Shown in pieces: positions 27,658 to 37,747 of a DNA stretch of 64,000 nt. How positions within the stretch are numbered: position 1 is the first letter of the stretch; the number at the start of each line of letters is the position of its first letter. The stretch is from an uncultured Calothrix sp. (GTDB taxonomy: Bacteria > Cyanobacteriota > Cyanobacteriia > Cyanobacteriales > Nostocaceae). The stretch is from contig CALJJQ010000006.1 in NCBI GenBank assembly GCA_937973965.1, forward strand, positions 1 through 64,000, given 5' to 3'. Under the pieces are notes generated by a model, which did no database searches, was not told the origin of the DNA, and worked only from the letters and a program-made list of their open reading frames with translations. The translations under genes and the position numbers were made by a program.

Positions 27658-28485
27658 ATGGTTAATCGTTTTGCTGCAATCACTGCTTCCCGAACTCTCA
27701 AGGTTGCGGGATTGGTTTGTATTCTTTCTTTTTTCCTGGATTTTGTGATTTTGTTGTTTCCCTTTCAACCAACTGAACGGGGATGGCAAATTTCCCTTGC
27801 AACAGCTCTGGTAGATAGGGGAATTGTACCTCTTGTCGGTTTAGGCATGTTATTTGCCGCCTATTGGGCTGATAGTATGGTGGAGGATGACCGAAGCGGA
27901 TTTGATTTGCGAATGCCGGCGATGGTAATATCCTGCGTACTAGGATTGATGTTTTTGTTAATTTTCCCCCTACATCTAAATAATGTTCGCCAAGCTAGCG
28001 CTCAAACAATAGAAGATATTGGTAAGCAAGCTGAACAGGAAGAAAATCAGTTGAATAGTCAACTGAATCAATTTTTGGGGAATGCGGAGTTAAAAGCAGC
28101 TCTCGAACAGCGTAAAGCCGCAGCCAAGAAAGAATTAACGGATATAATCAACAACGAAGCAGTATATAAACAACGCTTAGAAGATCCAAACGTACCTGCT
28201 CAAACTAAAGAATTATTAAAGAGATTTAAGCAAAATCCTGCCGAAATTGACAAGTTTCTTGACGAGCAAGCAAATCCTCAACTTCAAGCAGCTCAACAAA
28301 AACGTCAGATTCGCGAACAACGGGAAAGAAGAGAAAAAGCTGCTCAAGACCAAGCCTTTAAATCGGGACTGAGAATTGGTGTGAGCAGTTTATCATTAGC
28401 AATTGGTTACATCATTATCGGTTGGACGGGTTTACGCAGTATGGGTGTCGCTCAAGGTGGTGGTCGCAAAGCCACTGCACGCTAG
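27658..28485 (+). CDS. hpsJ: HpsJ-family membrane protein
   Basis: A 275-residue protein with a four-helix membrane layout: helix 1 about residues 14-38 (VAGLVCILSFFLDFVILLF), helix 2 about 55-75, helix 3 about 89-108 (MVISCVLGLMFLLIFPLHL), then a long charged alpha-helical, coiled-coil-prone stretch (about 118-232, rich in Gln, Glu, Lys, Arg) and a last helix (SSLSLAIGYIIIGWTGL). This matches HpsJ-family proteins found with hps genes. HpsJ is required for hormogonium polysaccharide work in Nostoc but its biochemical action is unknown; the coiled coil on the cytoplasmic or periplasmic side suggests a scaffold. Start ATG 27658 is followed directly by a normal amino end. Confidence 0.8.
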   Translation: MVNRFAAITASRTLKVAGLVCILSFFLDFVILLFPFQPTERGWQISLATALVDRGIVPLVGLGMLFAAYWADSMVEDDRSGFDLRMPAMVISCVLGLMFLLIFPLHLNNVRQASAQTIEDIGKQAEQEENQLNSQLNQFLGNAELKAALEQRKAAAKKELTDIINNEAVYKQRLEDPNVPAQTKELLKRFKQNPAEIDKFLDEQANPQLQAAQQKRQIREQRERREKAAQDQAFKSGLRIGVSSLSLAIGYIIIGWTGLRSMGVAQGGGRKATAR

Positions 28486-28516
28486 ATTTAGTGCAGAGGG
28501 TAGGGTGCATTTTGGT

Positions 28517-28544
28517 AAAGACGCGACATACATATCGCGTCTTT
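28517..28544. repeat. AGACG-type hairpin after hpsJ
   Basis: AAAGACGCGA and TCGCGTCTTT (10-bp arms, perfect) surround CATACATA, 31 bases past the hpsJ stop. The remainder of the gap to 28779 has a repeat relative (TAGTAGCGCTTAAGCGCTAC, 28639) and AAAATCC heptads at 28747-28775. Confidence 0.7.
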
Positions 28545-28779
28545 AAATATTTGGGATGAATGGGGGAAAGCCAAGGGATGGAAATTAACCCCAAATTTAT
28601 ATGAGTAAGTAGGTGTAAATATTTATTACTTGTTTATAGTAGCGCTTAAGCGCTACTACGAGCCAAATCGGTTAAAACTACTCCCTTCACGGACTGTTCC
28701 CTATTCCCTACCCTCGCGAAAAGACTTTTCCGCAGACCCTATTTAATCTAAAATCCAAAATCTAAAATCCAAAATTAAG

Positions 28780-29649
28780 ATGATTTCTATTTATATTCTG
28801 ACCTATAACGAAGAAATAGATATTGCCGCTTGTATTGAATCAGCAATGTTATCCGATGATGTGATTGTCGTCGATTCCTGTAGTCGCGATCGCACTGTGG
28901 AAATTGCGCGTAGTTATCCGGTACGTGTAGTTGAACATGCTTTTGAAAGTCATGGGAAACAACGTACTTGGATGCTGGAAAATATTACCCCCAAATATAA
29001 CTGGGTATATATTCTCGAAGCTGATGAGCGCATGACACCGGAATTATTTGCTGAGTGTGTCGAAAAATCCCAAACTGGTGAGCATATTGGTTATTATGTT
29101 GCCGAACGAGTCATGTTCATGAACCATTGGATTCGTCACAGCACCCAGTATCCCCGTTACCAATTACGTTTGTTTCAACACGGAAAAGTTTGGTTTACGG
29201 ATTATGGACACACAGAACGGGAAGTTTGCGACGGTTCCACTGGATTTTTAACCCAAACTTACCCCCACTATACTAGTGGTAAGGGATTTAGTCGATGGAT
29301 TGATAAACATAACCGCTATTCCAGTGATGAAGCAGTAGAAACTATTAAACAACTGGAATCGGGGAAAATTAATTGGGTCGATTTATTCTTTGGTAAAACC
29401 GAAATTGAACGTCGTCGAGCTTTGAAGGATTTATCTTTACGGATTCCCGGTCGTCCCCTGGTTCGGTTTATATATATGTACTTTTTCCTTGGTGGTTGGT
29501 TAGATGGACGCGCTGGATTTACCTGGTGTACCCTACAAGCATTTTACGAGTATTTGATTTTACTCAAAGTTTGGGAAATCAAAAATATGCCCCCTGTTTC
29601 AGTCCAAGTTCCTTCAACCCAGGTTGAATCAGCGATAACTAGCAACTAA
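28780..29649 (+). CDS. Family 2 glycosyltransferase (WaaE/KdtX-like)
   Basis: A 289-residue GT-A glycosyltransferase. It shows SIYILTYNEEIDIAACIES, VIVVDSCSRDRTVEIA, a shortened HGKQRTWMLE segment and ILEADERMTPEL (the acidic metal site), followed by SGKGFSRWIDKHNRYSS and a hydrophobic carboxyl part (PLVRFIYMYFFLGGWLDG). This pattern resembles WaaE/KdtX-type transferases that add hexoses to polysaccharide or lipid cores. Standing at the end of the hps cluster, it is a likely second glycosyltransferase for the hormogonium polysaccharide, possibly one of the hpsF-G group, but I cannot choose a letter. The ATG start follows heptad repeats and no good ribosome site is visible. Confidence 0.85.
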   Translation: MISIYILTYNEEIDIAACIESAMLSDDVIVVDSCSRDRTVEIARSYPVRVVEHAFESHGKQRTWMLENITPKYNWVYILEADERMTPELFAECVEKSQTGEHIGYYVAERVMFMNHWIRHSTQYPRYQLRLFQHGKVWFTDYGHTEREVCDGSTGFLTQTYPHYTSGKGFSRWIDKHNRYSSDEAVETIKQLESGKINWVDLFFGKTEIERRRALKDLSLRIPGRPLVRFIYMYFFLGGWLDGRAGFTWCTLQAFYEYLILLKVWEIKNMPPVSVQVPSTQVESAITSN

Positions 29650-30562
29650 AACCAGTTTCCAACCATCCTCGCTTGTAAATAGGGAATAGGGAGGGAGTGG
29701 AAATGAGCTATTTTCTGGTTTGGTTGTGTTCAAACAATCTGGGGGGTTGACTTGAAAGTGTAGACGCACAAGAGACAAAACAAGATGTCGGGAGTGGGAA
29801 AAACCACTTTCATCTCATGGAGAAGCAGCGCTAAACGCATCTACGGTTCTGGTGTCAGCATTACATGTAGGCTACTCCCTATTCCCCACTCCCTACTCCC
29901 TATTTTTTTTGATAGGGCGGAAATCCGCGATCGCAGCACGTGAAATATAACTTAATATAGTTTACATTAGTTCTCAGGGTGACTACCTCCCGACCCAATC
30001 TGGTAAAAAGCATGTCAGAATGCTAATTAGAGAGAAATTGATTATCCTAATTCCAGGTTCAGTTTCTCATTGTGTTCACAAAAATCCCACAATTTGCAAC
30101 ATTCATTCACAAAATGAGTGTAATGAAAGTAACATAAAAAACATCAGGTAGTCGTGGATTGATTTGGGCCAAGTGATGCTGCAACAAGTATTTTTGAGCC
30201 AAAATTCAACCTCCATAGAACCTGTTGATATTTAATTTATACGGGTAAGCCTAGTACTCGACTGCACCAAAAATGTCAGGTTAAGGTCAGCAAGGGGAGC
30301 GGGGAGGAAAATACCCTCAATTCTCCCACTCACACCACTTTCGTTTCCTTGATAGGCTACTGGATAAGTAGAGTTTCCATGATTTAGGGGTTTGAAGATG
30401 AAGGAAATATGCTCATCTTAAGAGAGAAAACAACTTCAAGAATAGGATAAATTTCCAAAATCAGACATTGAGTTGAGGTGTAAGTGACCATTTGGATTTA
30501 AGCTGTGCTGATATTACTGTTTTTAGACTGGCAACTTATGTGAGTTAATCAAATCGGTTGAC
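29650..30562. other. Long intergenic region before DUF502 gene
   Basis: 913 bases. Contents: ACTCCCT/ACTCCCC heptads at about 29875-29903, a HIP1-like site near 29928, and otherwise AT-rich unique DNA. The section 30040-30540 has no coding frame I trust. It may contain the promoter of the DUF502-nusB-ftsY group. Confidence 0.5.
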
Positions 30563-31336
30563 ATGAAAATCAATCTGAGAAATTCCACTAACCAAAATAA
30601 GGAGAATCGGGGGTTGGGAATCGAACGTTGGAAGCAGGATTTAAAAAATGATTTAATCGCTGGATTGTTGGTAGTGATTCCCTTAGCGACAACAATCTGG
30701 CTCACAATCACCATTGCCAATTGGGTGATTGACTTTTTGACGCGGATTCCCAAACAACTCAATCCCTTTGAAGGGCTGAATCCAGTATTAGTTAACTTAC
30801 TGAATTTAACAGTTGGATTTGCTGTACCTTTAGTCAGTATTTTGACAATTGGGTTAATGGCCCGTAACATTGCTGGTAGATGGTTATTAGAATTGGGAGA
30901 ACGTCTACTCCAAGCCATTCCCCTGGCTGGACAAGTATATAAAACCCTCAAACAACTATTAGAAACCCTGCTAAAAGATACCAATGGTAAATTTCGGCGA
31001 GTGATTTTAGTCGAATACCCACGTCGGGGAATTTGGGCGATCGCCTTTGTGACTGGTGTAATTAGTGCTGATATCCAGGCACAGATGCCACGACCAATGT
31101 TGAGTATATTTGTACCCTCAACCCCGAATCCAACAACAGGCTGGTATGCAGTGGTTCCGGAAGATGAAGTGATCAATCTTTCTATCTCGATTGAAGAAGC
31201 TTTCAAAATTGTCATCTCCGGTGGTATCGTTGCCCCAAATACAGTACTTCCACCCATCTCTTTAGCGAAAGAACGTAAAATTGAAATCCCATCCCTGGAA
31301 TCCAAAAGACAGGTAATGCAACTCGAAGACAGTTAA
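30563..31336 (+). CDS. DUF502 family membrane protein
   Basis: A 257-residue membrane protein of the DUF502 family (bacterial relatives of plant COV proteins). After a charged amino end come DLIAGLLVVIPLATTIWLTITIANWVI (helix 1) and LNLTVGFAVPLVSILTIGLMARNIAG (helix 2), then the conserved IPLAGQVYKTLKQLLETL and VILVEYPRRGIWAIAFVTG, and FVPSTPNPTTGWYAVVPEDEV in a beta-rich cytosolic domain. Function unknown. In cyanobacteria this gene often precedes nusB and ftsY, and it does here, 188 bases upstream of nusB. A long minus-strand frame (30523-31305) is its shadow. Confidence 0.9.
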   Translation: MKINLRNSTNQNKENRGLGIERWKQDLKNDLIAGLLVVIPLATTIWLTITIANWVIDFLTRIPKQLNPFEGLNPVLVNLLNLTVGFAVPLVSILTIGLMARNIAGRWLLELGERLLQAIPLAGQVYKTLKQLLETLLKDTNGKFRRVILVEYPRRGIWAIAFVTGVISADIQAQMPRPMLSIFVPSTPNPTTGWYAVVPEDEVINLSISIEEAFKIVISGGIVAPNTVLPPISLAKERKIEIPSLESKRQVMQLEDS

Positions 31337-31524
31337 ATTTAAAATAATCAGCAGGCAAATCAACCCAAACTAGCACCAATCGAATTATTATAAGTTGTCT
31401 GCCTTCGTACATGCTTAGACTTGCTCAACCGTCGTCGGGGTCTAGCGACGACAAAAAAGGTAAGTTGATACTTAAGTTAAGTGCGATTTTGCCGACATCT
31501 ATAAATTAATTCTGCCCTAACATT

Positions 31525-32154
31525 ATGCAACCGCGTATCCCTCGTCAAATAGCCCGCGAATTGGCCCTGCTAAGTCTCAGTCAATTACCAGCCAACCCCA
31601 AAAAACTGACCGAGCAACAACTTCCCAAGTTGGTTTTAGCCGCAGTTCGCACCTTGACATCAGAAGTTCAAGAAACCCTGAATAGCGCCTCTGCGGAACT
31701 ACAACGCAGTCATGACAGGGTGTTAAGTAGCGAAACCCGTGCATCGGATCTAAATACAGCCAGAACGATGCTCAAGGAAGCTATTTCGTTTACGCAAACA
31801 GCAATTAATCAATTAGGAGCAGCAGTTGAATTCCCGGAACTGATCCAACTTGCCAACCAAGACCGAGAAGTGGCAAAGTATGCCCTAGAGATTGTCCAAA
31901 CAGTCAGCGCCAATCAAAATGCCATCGATGCAGCGATTGGTTCTGCCTTAGTGGATTGGCAAGTAACACGTTTAGCACAAATTGATCGGGATATTTTGCG
32001 CATTGCCGTGGCAGAAATGGACTTTCTCAATGTTCCTGACCGAATTGCCATCAATGAAGCGGTAGAATTAGCTAAACGTTATAGCGAGGAAGAGGGACAC
32101 AGGTTTATTAACGGTGTATTACGACGCGTTACCGAACAGAAGAAGGCTGTTTAG
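31525..32154 (+). CDS. nusB: nusB, transcription antitermination factor
   Basis: A 209-residue NusB, longer than the about 140 of E. coli because of the helical insertion after the first 40 residues usual in cyanobacteria. The family start [16 protein letters not shown] and carboxyl core [50 protein letters not shown] are clear. NusB with S10 binds boxA RNA and keeps polymerase processive on rRNA operons. It sits between DUF502 and ftsY, a conserved order in cyanobacteria. Start ATG 31525. Confidence 0.95.
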   Translation: MQPRIPRQIARELALLSLSQLPANPKKLTEQQLPKLVLAAVRTLTSEVQETLNSASAELQRSHDRVLSSETRASDLNTARTMLKEAISFTQTAINQLGAAVEFPELIQLANQDREVAKYALEIVQTVSANQNAIDAAIGSALVDWQVTRLAQIDRDILRIAVAEMDFLNVPDRIAINEAVELAKRYSEEEGHRFINGVLRRVTEQKKAV

Positions 32155-32956
32155 TTGTAAATTAATTTTCAGGAATGGGAAACCGCAGGATTTTAGATTT
32201 TGGATTTATGTAAAAATAAGTGGTGCGGGTTGTAAAGCCAAATACAGGCAAGATGCCTGTTCCACTTGATCAGTAATTATTTTGCAAAGTTCTAAAAAAG
32301 GCGGGTATGAATTACGGGGGAAACTAGCTACTGGAAGAAAATTAGCTCCTACCGATCTATGGATTTTGGATTAACCTCGTAGATAAGTAGTAGTGCAAAA
32401 TTAATTTGACATTCCAAAACGCTGAAATCCTAAGAGAATTGCAACTCTTTGAGAAAGCCTCGCCAACCTTCTAAGTCCTGTGGACATACTAGGTGTTTAC
32501 GAAGTATAGCGAAGCTAATGCTGTGGACAATATATATTTAATTTTGGGTATTGCTGAATTTGGGTATGAATTATGATTATTTACATTTTGTATTGAAACC
32601 ACAATTGTCGCAGAGAGGTAGGGATGCTACATCTCTACACAACGTCAAATCTTCAATTCATATGTGTATTCAGCAACGCCTAATTTTCCATCAGCATTGA
32701 GATCTGTTTGCTCCATACCATACCTGCAAAAAAATGCAACCAGCACCTTTACTTTGACACCACCAAATACGAAAGACCCTTAGCTATACCCTCCGGAATC
32801 CTCCGACTGTATTTTTTTCTTCCCTACTCCCCTGGAGACGACCCACCGTTTATCAATTCTTCCCCACTCCCTTGGAGACGACCCGGTGGGTCGTCTCTAC
32901 TCCCCACTCCCTACTCCCTCTGTATTCCAAGTTAGTAAACGATATATCTAGGTGTA
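32155..32956. other. Intergenic region before ftsY with repeats
   Basis: 802 bases. From 32800 on there are ACTCCC heptads, a half-copy of the AGACG hairpin at 32835, and a full one at 32875-32897 (GAGACGACCC and GGGTCGTCTC around GGT). Repeat-like GTTTACGAAGTATAGCGAAGC stands near 32494. No gene is seen. Confidence 0.6.
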
Positions 32957-34600
32957 ATGGTTTTTAATTGGTTCCGTCGTCAGCATGACGACCCTACTCC
33001 ACAAACACAAACCCCTGATAAGCAGGAAACGGATACATCGGTATCTGAACCAGTGGAAACGTCAGAAAGTAATGAATCTTCAGCTAATTCAGCACCTGAT
33101 GTTGCCAGTGATATGTTAGCTTTTGCCAAAGCTGCCTATAAAAACATTCAGCAAAAGCAAGCAGTGACAAATCCGGAAACATCCACTGCTACAGCCTCAG
33201 AGGTTGGGGAGGTGAAGACAGATGGCGAGGATTTGCCAAAAGATGCATCGGAAGTTGAACAAGCACCGGAGGTAAGTGTCACTGCAACTGGGGCAGATAT
33301 TGCCTCAGAAACAGTTAGGGAAAATGCATCTGTCGATGGGGTGATAAATGTAGAAAAAGTTGACGAAGATGCAAGCACTACCCTGAATAGGGATACAGTA
33401 GAGCCAGAGGTAAAACCAACACCGTCGTTTTTAGAACGGGCGGCGGCGGAAAGGGAAGCAAAACAGGAACGTTTGATGGCGACAGCTATCTCCGACGAAT
33501 CGCCGATTGCCAACCCAACAGAAAATGCGATCGCAACTCCAGATGCTGCTCAAGAACGGGACAGCGTATCCACAGCAGAATCAGAAGAATTAAGTTTTGA
33601 TGAGGGGTTTATTTGGTCGGCAGAGGTTTTAGCAGCCCAGGGTCGAAAAGCAGAAGATATTTCCCTGGATGAAATTACCTGGTTGAAAAAATTACGTCAG
33701 GGACTAGATAAAACCCGTCGTAGCGTTGTTAACCAACTCAAAGCCATTGTTGGCCAAGGACCCCTCAACCAAGCAGCTGTCGGGGAAATTGAAGCTTTAC
33801 TACTACAGGCTGATGTGGGAATTGACGCAACTGAATATATTATTGAAACCTTACAAAATCGTCTGCGGGAAGAAGCCCTTCCTCCCGATGCCGCGATCGC
33901 TTATTTAAAAGAAATTCTCCGAGGGATGTTAGATGCGCCTTTACAAAAATCAGCAAAACCCGTATTTGCCCCCGATAAGGATTGTTTAAATATTTGGTTG
34001 ATGACCGGAGTGAATGGGGCTGGAAAAACCACAACTATTGGTAAACTTGCCCACCTAGCCCAAAAATCCGGTTATAGATGCTTGATTGGTGCAGCCGATA
34101 CCTTCCGAGCAGCTGCGGTAGAACAAGTCAAAGTCTGGGGAAGTCGTAGCGGAGTTGAAGTAATTGCCAACCCTGGTAAAAACACTGACCCAGCCGCCGT
34201 TGTTTTCGATGCGATCGCAGCTGCCCAATCCCGTCAAACTGAGCTTTTGTTAGTTGATACCGCCGGACGACTACAAAACAAAAAGAATTTGATGGAAGAA
34301 CTCAGTAAAATCCGCCGCATCATCGATAAGAAAGCACCCGATGCCAAAATTGAATCCCTATTGGTTTTAGATGCCACCCTGGGACAAAATGGTCTACGAC
34401 AAGCAGAGGTATTTTCCCAAGCAGCCCAATTAAGCGGTGTTGTCCTAACTAAACTTGATAGTACAGCGAAGGGAGGTGTAGCTTTGGCCGTAGTCAAACA
34501 GTTAGGATTACCGATTCGCTTTATTGGCGCTGGCGAAGGCATCGAAGATTTACGCCCCTTTTCTAGCTATGAATTCGTTGAAGCCCTACTAAATGGCTAG
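32957..34600 (+). CDS. ftsY: ftsY, signal recognition particle receptor
   Basis: A 547-residue SRP-receptor GTPase that brings ribosome-SRP complexes to the membrane. Residues 1-240 are an acidic, Thr/Ser/Glu-rich A region of the type long in cyanobacteria, starting MVFNWFRRQ (an amphipathic membrane-binding start). The N domain follows (about 245-330, LKKLRQGLDKTRRSVVNQL). The G domain shows G1 TGVNGAGKTTTIGKLA (about 350), the DTFRAAAVEQ motif, G3 VDTAGRLQNKKNLMEEL, G4 TKLDSTAKGG and IGAGEGIEDLRPF. All GTPase motifs are intact. Antisense frames at 33148 and 34234 are shadows. It is followed by about 970 bases of repeats and then the phosphatase gene. Confidence 0.96.
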   Translation: MVFNWFRRQHDDPTPQTQTPDKQETDTSVSEPVETSESNESSANSAPDVASDMLAFAKAAYKNIQQKQAVTNPETSTATASEVGEVKTDGEDLPKDASEVEQAPEVSVTATGADIASETVRENASVDGVINVEKVDEDASTTLNRDTVEPEVKPTPSFLERAAAEREAKQERLMATAISDESPIANPTENAIATPDAAQERDSVSTAESEELSFDEGFIWSAEVLAAQGRKAEDISLDEITWLKKLRQGLDKTRRSVVNQLKAIVGQGPLNQAAVGEIEALLLQADVGIDATEYIIETLQNRLREEALPPDAAIAYLKEILRGMLDAPLQKSAKPVFAPDKDCLNIWLMTGVNGAGKTTTIGKLAHLAQKSGYRCLIGAADTFRAAAVEQVKVWGSRSGVEVIANPGKNTDPAAVVFDAIAAAQSRQTELLLVDTAGRLQNKKNLMEELSKIRRIIDKKAPDAKIESLLVLDATLGQNGLRQAEVFSQAAQLSGVVLTKLDSTAKGGVALAVVKQLGLPIRFIGAGEGIEDLRPFSSYEFVEALLNG

Positions 34601-35573
34601 AAACCGATTTGGGGGCAACCAGAAATTTTCAGGGGGTACGGAGAGACGCGATATATCGCGTCTGTACTAGGGAGTCGGGAGTGGGGAAAAACCACTTTTG
34701 CACCTTCTGATGTCAACATTACATGTCGGCTACTCCCGATTTCCGAACCAGTCCCCATGTCATTTGGACACTACCCAACAAGAAAACTACTCATTATTTC
34801 CACTCCCTGATTTGAAAGGGATGAGGAAAAAACACTTTATATTACTTCATATTACTTCTGGTGCCAGAATTACCTATGGGCTACTCCCTACTCCCTATTC
34901 CCCACTCCCTACTCACTCTGTTTACAAGCCAGACACGGTTACAAATACCCTAATTCTAAGTTTTCGTCTGGATTTGATGTTTTTCTTTTTAAGGCGAATA
35001 AAATTTGATTGCATTCAGGGGACACCTAGTGTATGTTTTACCAATATCAATGTTTGTTTTCATCCTGTACCATTAAGCATAAATAAAAAGGAGAGGTAGG
35101 AATATCTGGGTGAGGATGCAGGTCGCAATTGCTGTCCCAGAAATCACCTAATTTATCAAGTCAATGAAAAATAGGATTCGTTTAATATCCAAATAAAATT
35201 TAGTTACTCCAGCAACATATAGCAATTTTTGCAAATACGTTTCATATTCATTCATACCTATTGCTAGTGGAAAATACTTGGGGAGGATAAGGTCAAATAA
35301 TTTTGGAGCTTGTAGAAAATGGCTTTAAACTTGACTCTAAAGCACAAACTTTCCACAACTTATTTGGGTTTTGCCCAGTACAATCTTTACAAGCTGGTTC
35401 AATTCATTATTAAGAATAGGAACGGAAAAATGAAATACTTGTAAATTTTTCGGGTTACGTCTTTATACCCTTGCAAAAATCACATCTTTTGCTCGAATAT
35501 GGTCTAGCAATATTTAACCGCATTTAGTTGACTGAAACCAAAATCTGCATATTGAAACTGAACAAATAATTCT
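34601..35573. other. Repeat-rich intergenic region with AGACG palindrome
   Basis: 973 bases. AGACGCGATA and TATCGCGTCT form a perfect 20-bp palindrome at 34644-34663. ACTCCCT/ATTCCCC heptads occur at 34672-34690, 34725-34745 and 34878-34916. A 133-codon frame (34698-35099) is made largely of this repeat and is not a gene. 35100-35573 is unique AT-rich leader DNA. Confidence 0.6.
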
Positions 35574-36977
35574 GTGCCTCAACCACCTTCCCGACCAACA
35601 GACACAAATCATGGTGCAACAACAGCCGATGTCACCCCAGTTGTTGCACTCAAAGAGCTTGTGGCACGTCTGCACCGTGAACAGAACAAAATCCAAGATT
35701 TACTCAGCTCTTTGGGTTTTGCTTTAAGGAGTTTCAACAACCTAAATCAATTTTTGGAACTCATTCCTTTAATGGCAACACGAGTGACAGATGCAGATGG
35801 AAGTGCCCTTTTTCTCTACAAATCCAATGGACAGGTACGCCTGGAACAGTTACATTGGCAAGACAGTCGCCAGCGCAAGAATATTCGTAAAGCTTTAGAG
35901 ACGGCAACCAACCAAATCACCCAAATACCCACCATCACACCCTCGACTACAACTGTGACTACGAGTATTTTGGATGAGTATATGCACCATCATCTCGGTC
36001 CAGGAATGCAAATTTTTGGGACTGCCATACTAGTTAAACATAATGAAAGAGGTTGGTTATACGTCCTTAGTCGTGACCCAGAATATACCTGGACAGAAAC
36101 CCGACAAAAATTAGTTCGCCTAGTGGCAGACCAAACAGCCGTTGCGATTGAAAACGATGAACTGGGGGTAGAACTACGTAAAAAAGAACGTCTCGATCAA
36201 GAATTGGAAATTGGGGCGGAAATTCAACGTCGCTTATTGCCTCGTCAATGTCCGACTATTCCGGGTATTCGTATTGCTGCTACCTGTAAACCAGCTAATC
36301 GGGTTGGTGGAGATTATTACGATTTTATTCCCACTAACCACAATCAAATTCAGCCTCACGCCAAAGACAACGCTGCTGCTGCAAATGACCCGTGGGGTTT
36401 GGTAATTGGTGATGTCATGGGTAAGGGTGTCCCTGCTGGTTTAATTATGACTATGATGCGAGGGATGTTACGGGGAGAGGTGTTACATGGCCATCAGCCT
36501 CGGCGAATTTTACAAAACTTAAATAGAGTTATGTATGCCGATCTGGAAAATTCCAATCGGTTCATTACCCTTTTTTATTCTGAGTATGACCCGAAAACGA
36601 GGATTTTGTCTTTTAGTAATGCAGCTCATAATCCTCCCCTTTGGTGGCACGCAGCAACACAGACTGTGACGAGACTAGATACTTTGGGAATGTTGATTGG
36701 TCTAGATGCTAACAGTCAATATGAAGACGCACAGGTACAGTTAGAATCGGGTGACGTGGTGATGTACTATACCGATGGGTTGACGGATGCGGCTTCTGCG
36801 GATGGTAGTCATCGGTTTGATGAAGAAAACTTAATTAAGGCTTTTTGCGAATCATGTCCAATCTATGATGACCCCCAGGATATTGTCGAATATTTGTTTG
36901 AAAAGGTGCGTCAATTTATTGGTTCGGATAAAAATAACACTGATGATATGACTTTGGTGGTGTTAAAAGTTACTTGA
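35574..36977 (+). CDS. GAF / SpoIIE-type PP2C protein serine phosphatase
   Basis: A 467-residue cytosolic regulator. I accept the GTG at 35574. A helical amino end leads into a GAF domain (about 45-200: LIPLMATRVTDADGSALFLY...LVADQTAVAIEND), a signalling helix (KERLDQELEIGAEIQRRLLP), then a PP2C/SpoIIE phosphatase domain with GGDYYDFIPT, LVIGDVMGKGVPAGLIMTMM, FSNAAHNPPLWW, MYYTDGLTDAASADG and the metal-binding DDMTLVVLK at the end. Conserved Asp residues are present, so it should be active. RsbU-like phosphatases act on STAS-domain anti-sigma antagonists in partner-switch systems. No STAS or RsbW gene is adjacent. The nusB-ftsY-phosphatase order recurs in cyanobacteria, usually before argH, which is not in this window. 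Confidence 0.92.
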   Translation: MPQPPSRPTDTNHGATTADVTPVVALKELVARLHREQNKIQDLLSSLGFALRSFNNLNQFLELIPLMATRVTDADGSALFLYKSNGQVRLEQLHWQDSRQRKNIRKALETATNQITQIPTITPSTTTVTTSILDEYMHHHLGPGMQIFGTAILVKHNERGWLYVLSRDPEYTWTETRQKLVRLVADQTAVAIENDELGVELRKKERLDQELEIGAEIQRRLLPRQCPTIPGIRIAATCKPANRVGGDYYDFIPTNHNQIQPHAKDNAAAANDPWGLVIGDVMGKGVPAGLIMTMMRGMLRGEVLHGHQPRRILQNLNRVMYADLENSNRFITLFYSEYDPKTRILSFSNAAHNPPLWWHAATQTVTRLDTLGMLIGLDANSQYEDAQVQLESGDVVMYYTDGLTDAASADGSHRFDEENLIKAFCESCPIYDDPQDIVEYLFEKVRQFIGSDKNNTDDMTLVVLKVT

Positions 36978-37222
36978 TTTTTTGTTTATCAGTTTTTGGG
37001 AGAAGGTTATAACGACAAAATATACCTTTTGTGCCTGTTCCCTGTCTTCAATAAGTGGTTAATCAGGTATTTATTGACACTTGACGAACATCCTCTAACG
37101 AGGAAACCCGAACTCAGGTTAAATAGGGAACAGTAGTAAGAACCATTTTCTTGTTTGGCTTTATCCAAACGACATAGAGGACTGATTGGCACTGGGTTTA
37201 GAAATAGGTAGGTAAGGAAAAG

Positions 37223-37747
37223 TTAATTACAGGGTTTGACTTCGGTACGGTTGTTGGCGTACATATAGGTACATTGGCGTTGGGAACCAGCCCAGATTAT
37301 TTGCCACATTGGGGGCGAATTTACCAGTAGGGTTCGCCCAAAACTTGTCATTTCAACTCGATATTTAATCGCTTTTTGTAGTTTATCAACTTTTTGAGTC
37401 TGGGTAATCGTAACTAGGGCGAGGTCTGGTTCTGGGTAATCAACTTCGATTTGGCGCTGGCCTTTTCTGGCTTCAATCTCATCAAACACATCTAGGGCTA
37501 ATGCCTTAGGGTCTGTTCCTTGGCGAACAGCATCAATTTCGTCTATGGGGATGATTTTATACTTTTTCCTTTCCGCTTCAACAGTTAGGTTGGTACGGGG
37601 ATTGCTAACGGGAAAAAATTGGTTTTGATTAGGGTGTTTAGTAGCCACGGAAGTGGATTGTTCACGTTGCCAAATATAAATTGCGGTTGCCACCGTAGCC
37701 AAGGTGGTGAGTATTAAACAGAAAAGTAATTTGAACTTTGCCGACAT
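37223..37747 (-). CDS. Conserved cyanobacterial hypothetical, membrane-anchored
   Basis: A 174-residue protein I do not recognise by name. An amino-terminal hydrophobic stretch (KLLFCLILTTLATVATAIYIW, residues 6-26) is a signal anchor. The soluble part has a mixed pattern with DPKALALDVFDEIEARKGQRQ and VDYPEPDLALVTITQT, then YRVEMTSFGRTLLVNSPPMWQIIWAGSQRQC. The combination with two Cys near the end (QRQCTYMY...EVKPCN) could make a disulphide in the periplasm. No operon neighbour. Confidence 0.7.
   Translation of the reverse strand: MSAKFKLLFCLILTTLATVATAIYIWQREQSTSVATKHPNQNQFFPVSNPRTNLTVEAERKKYKIIPIDEIDAVRQGTDPKALALDVFDEIEARKGQRQIEVDYPEPDLALVTITQTQKVDKLQKAIKYRVEMTSFGRTLLVNSPPMWQIIWAGSQRQCTYMYANNRTEVKPCN

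Noticed and set aside
27429-27665. 78-codon frame before hpsJ
   Set aside because: No start context, overlaps the real hpsJ start, composition random.
30523-31305. 260-codon minus-strand frame opposite the DUF502 gene
   Set aside because: Shadow of a well-supported gene; its translation has no family likeness.
34698-35099. 133-codon frame after ftsY
   Set aside because: Mostly translation of ACTCCC heptad repeats.
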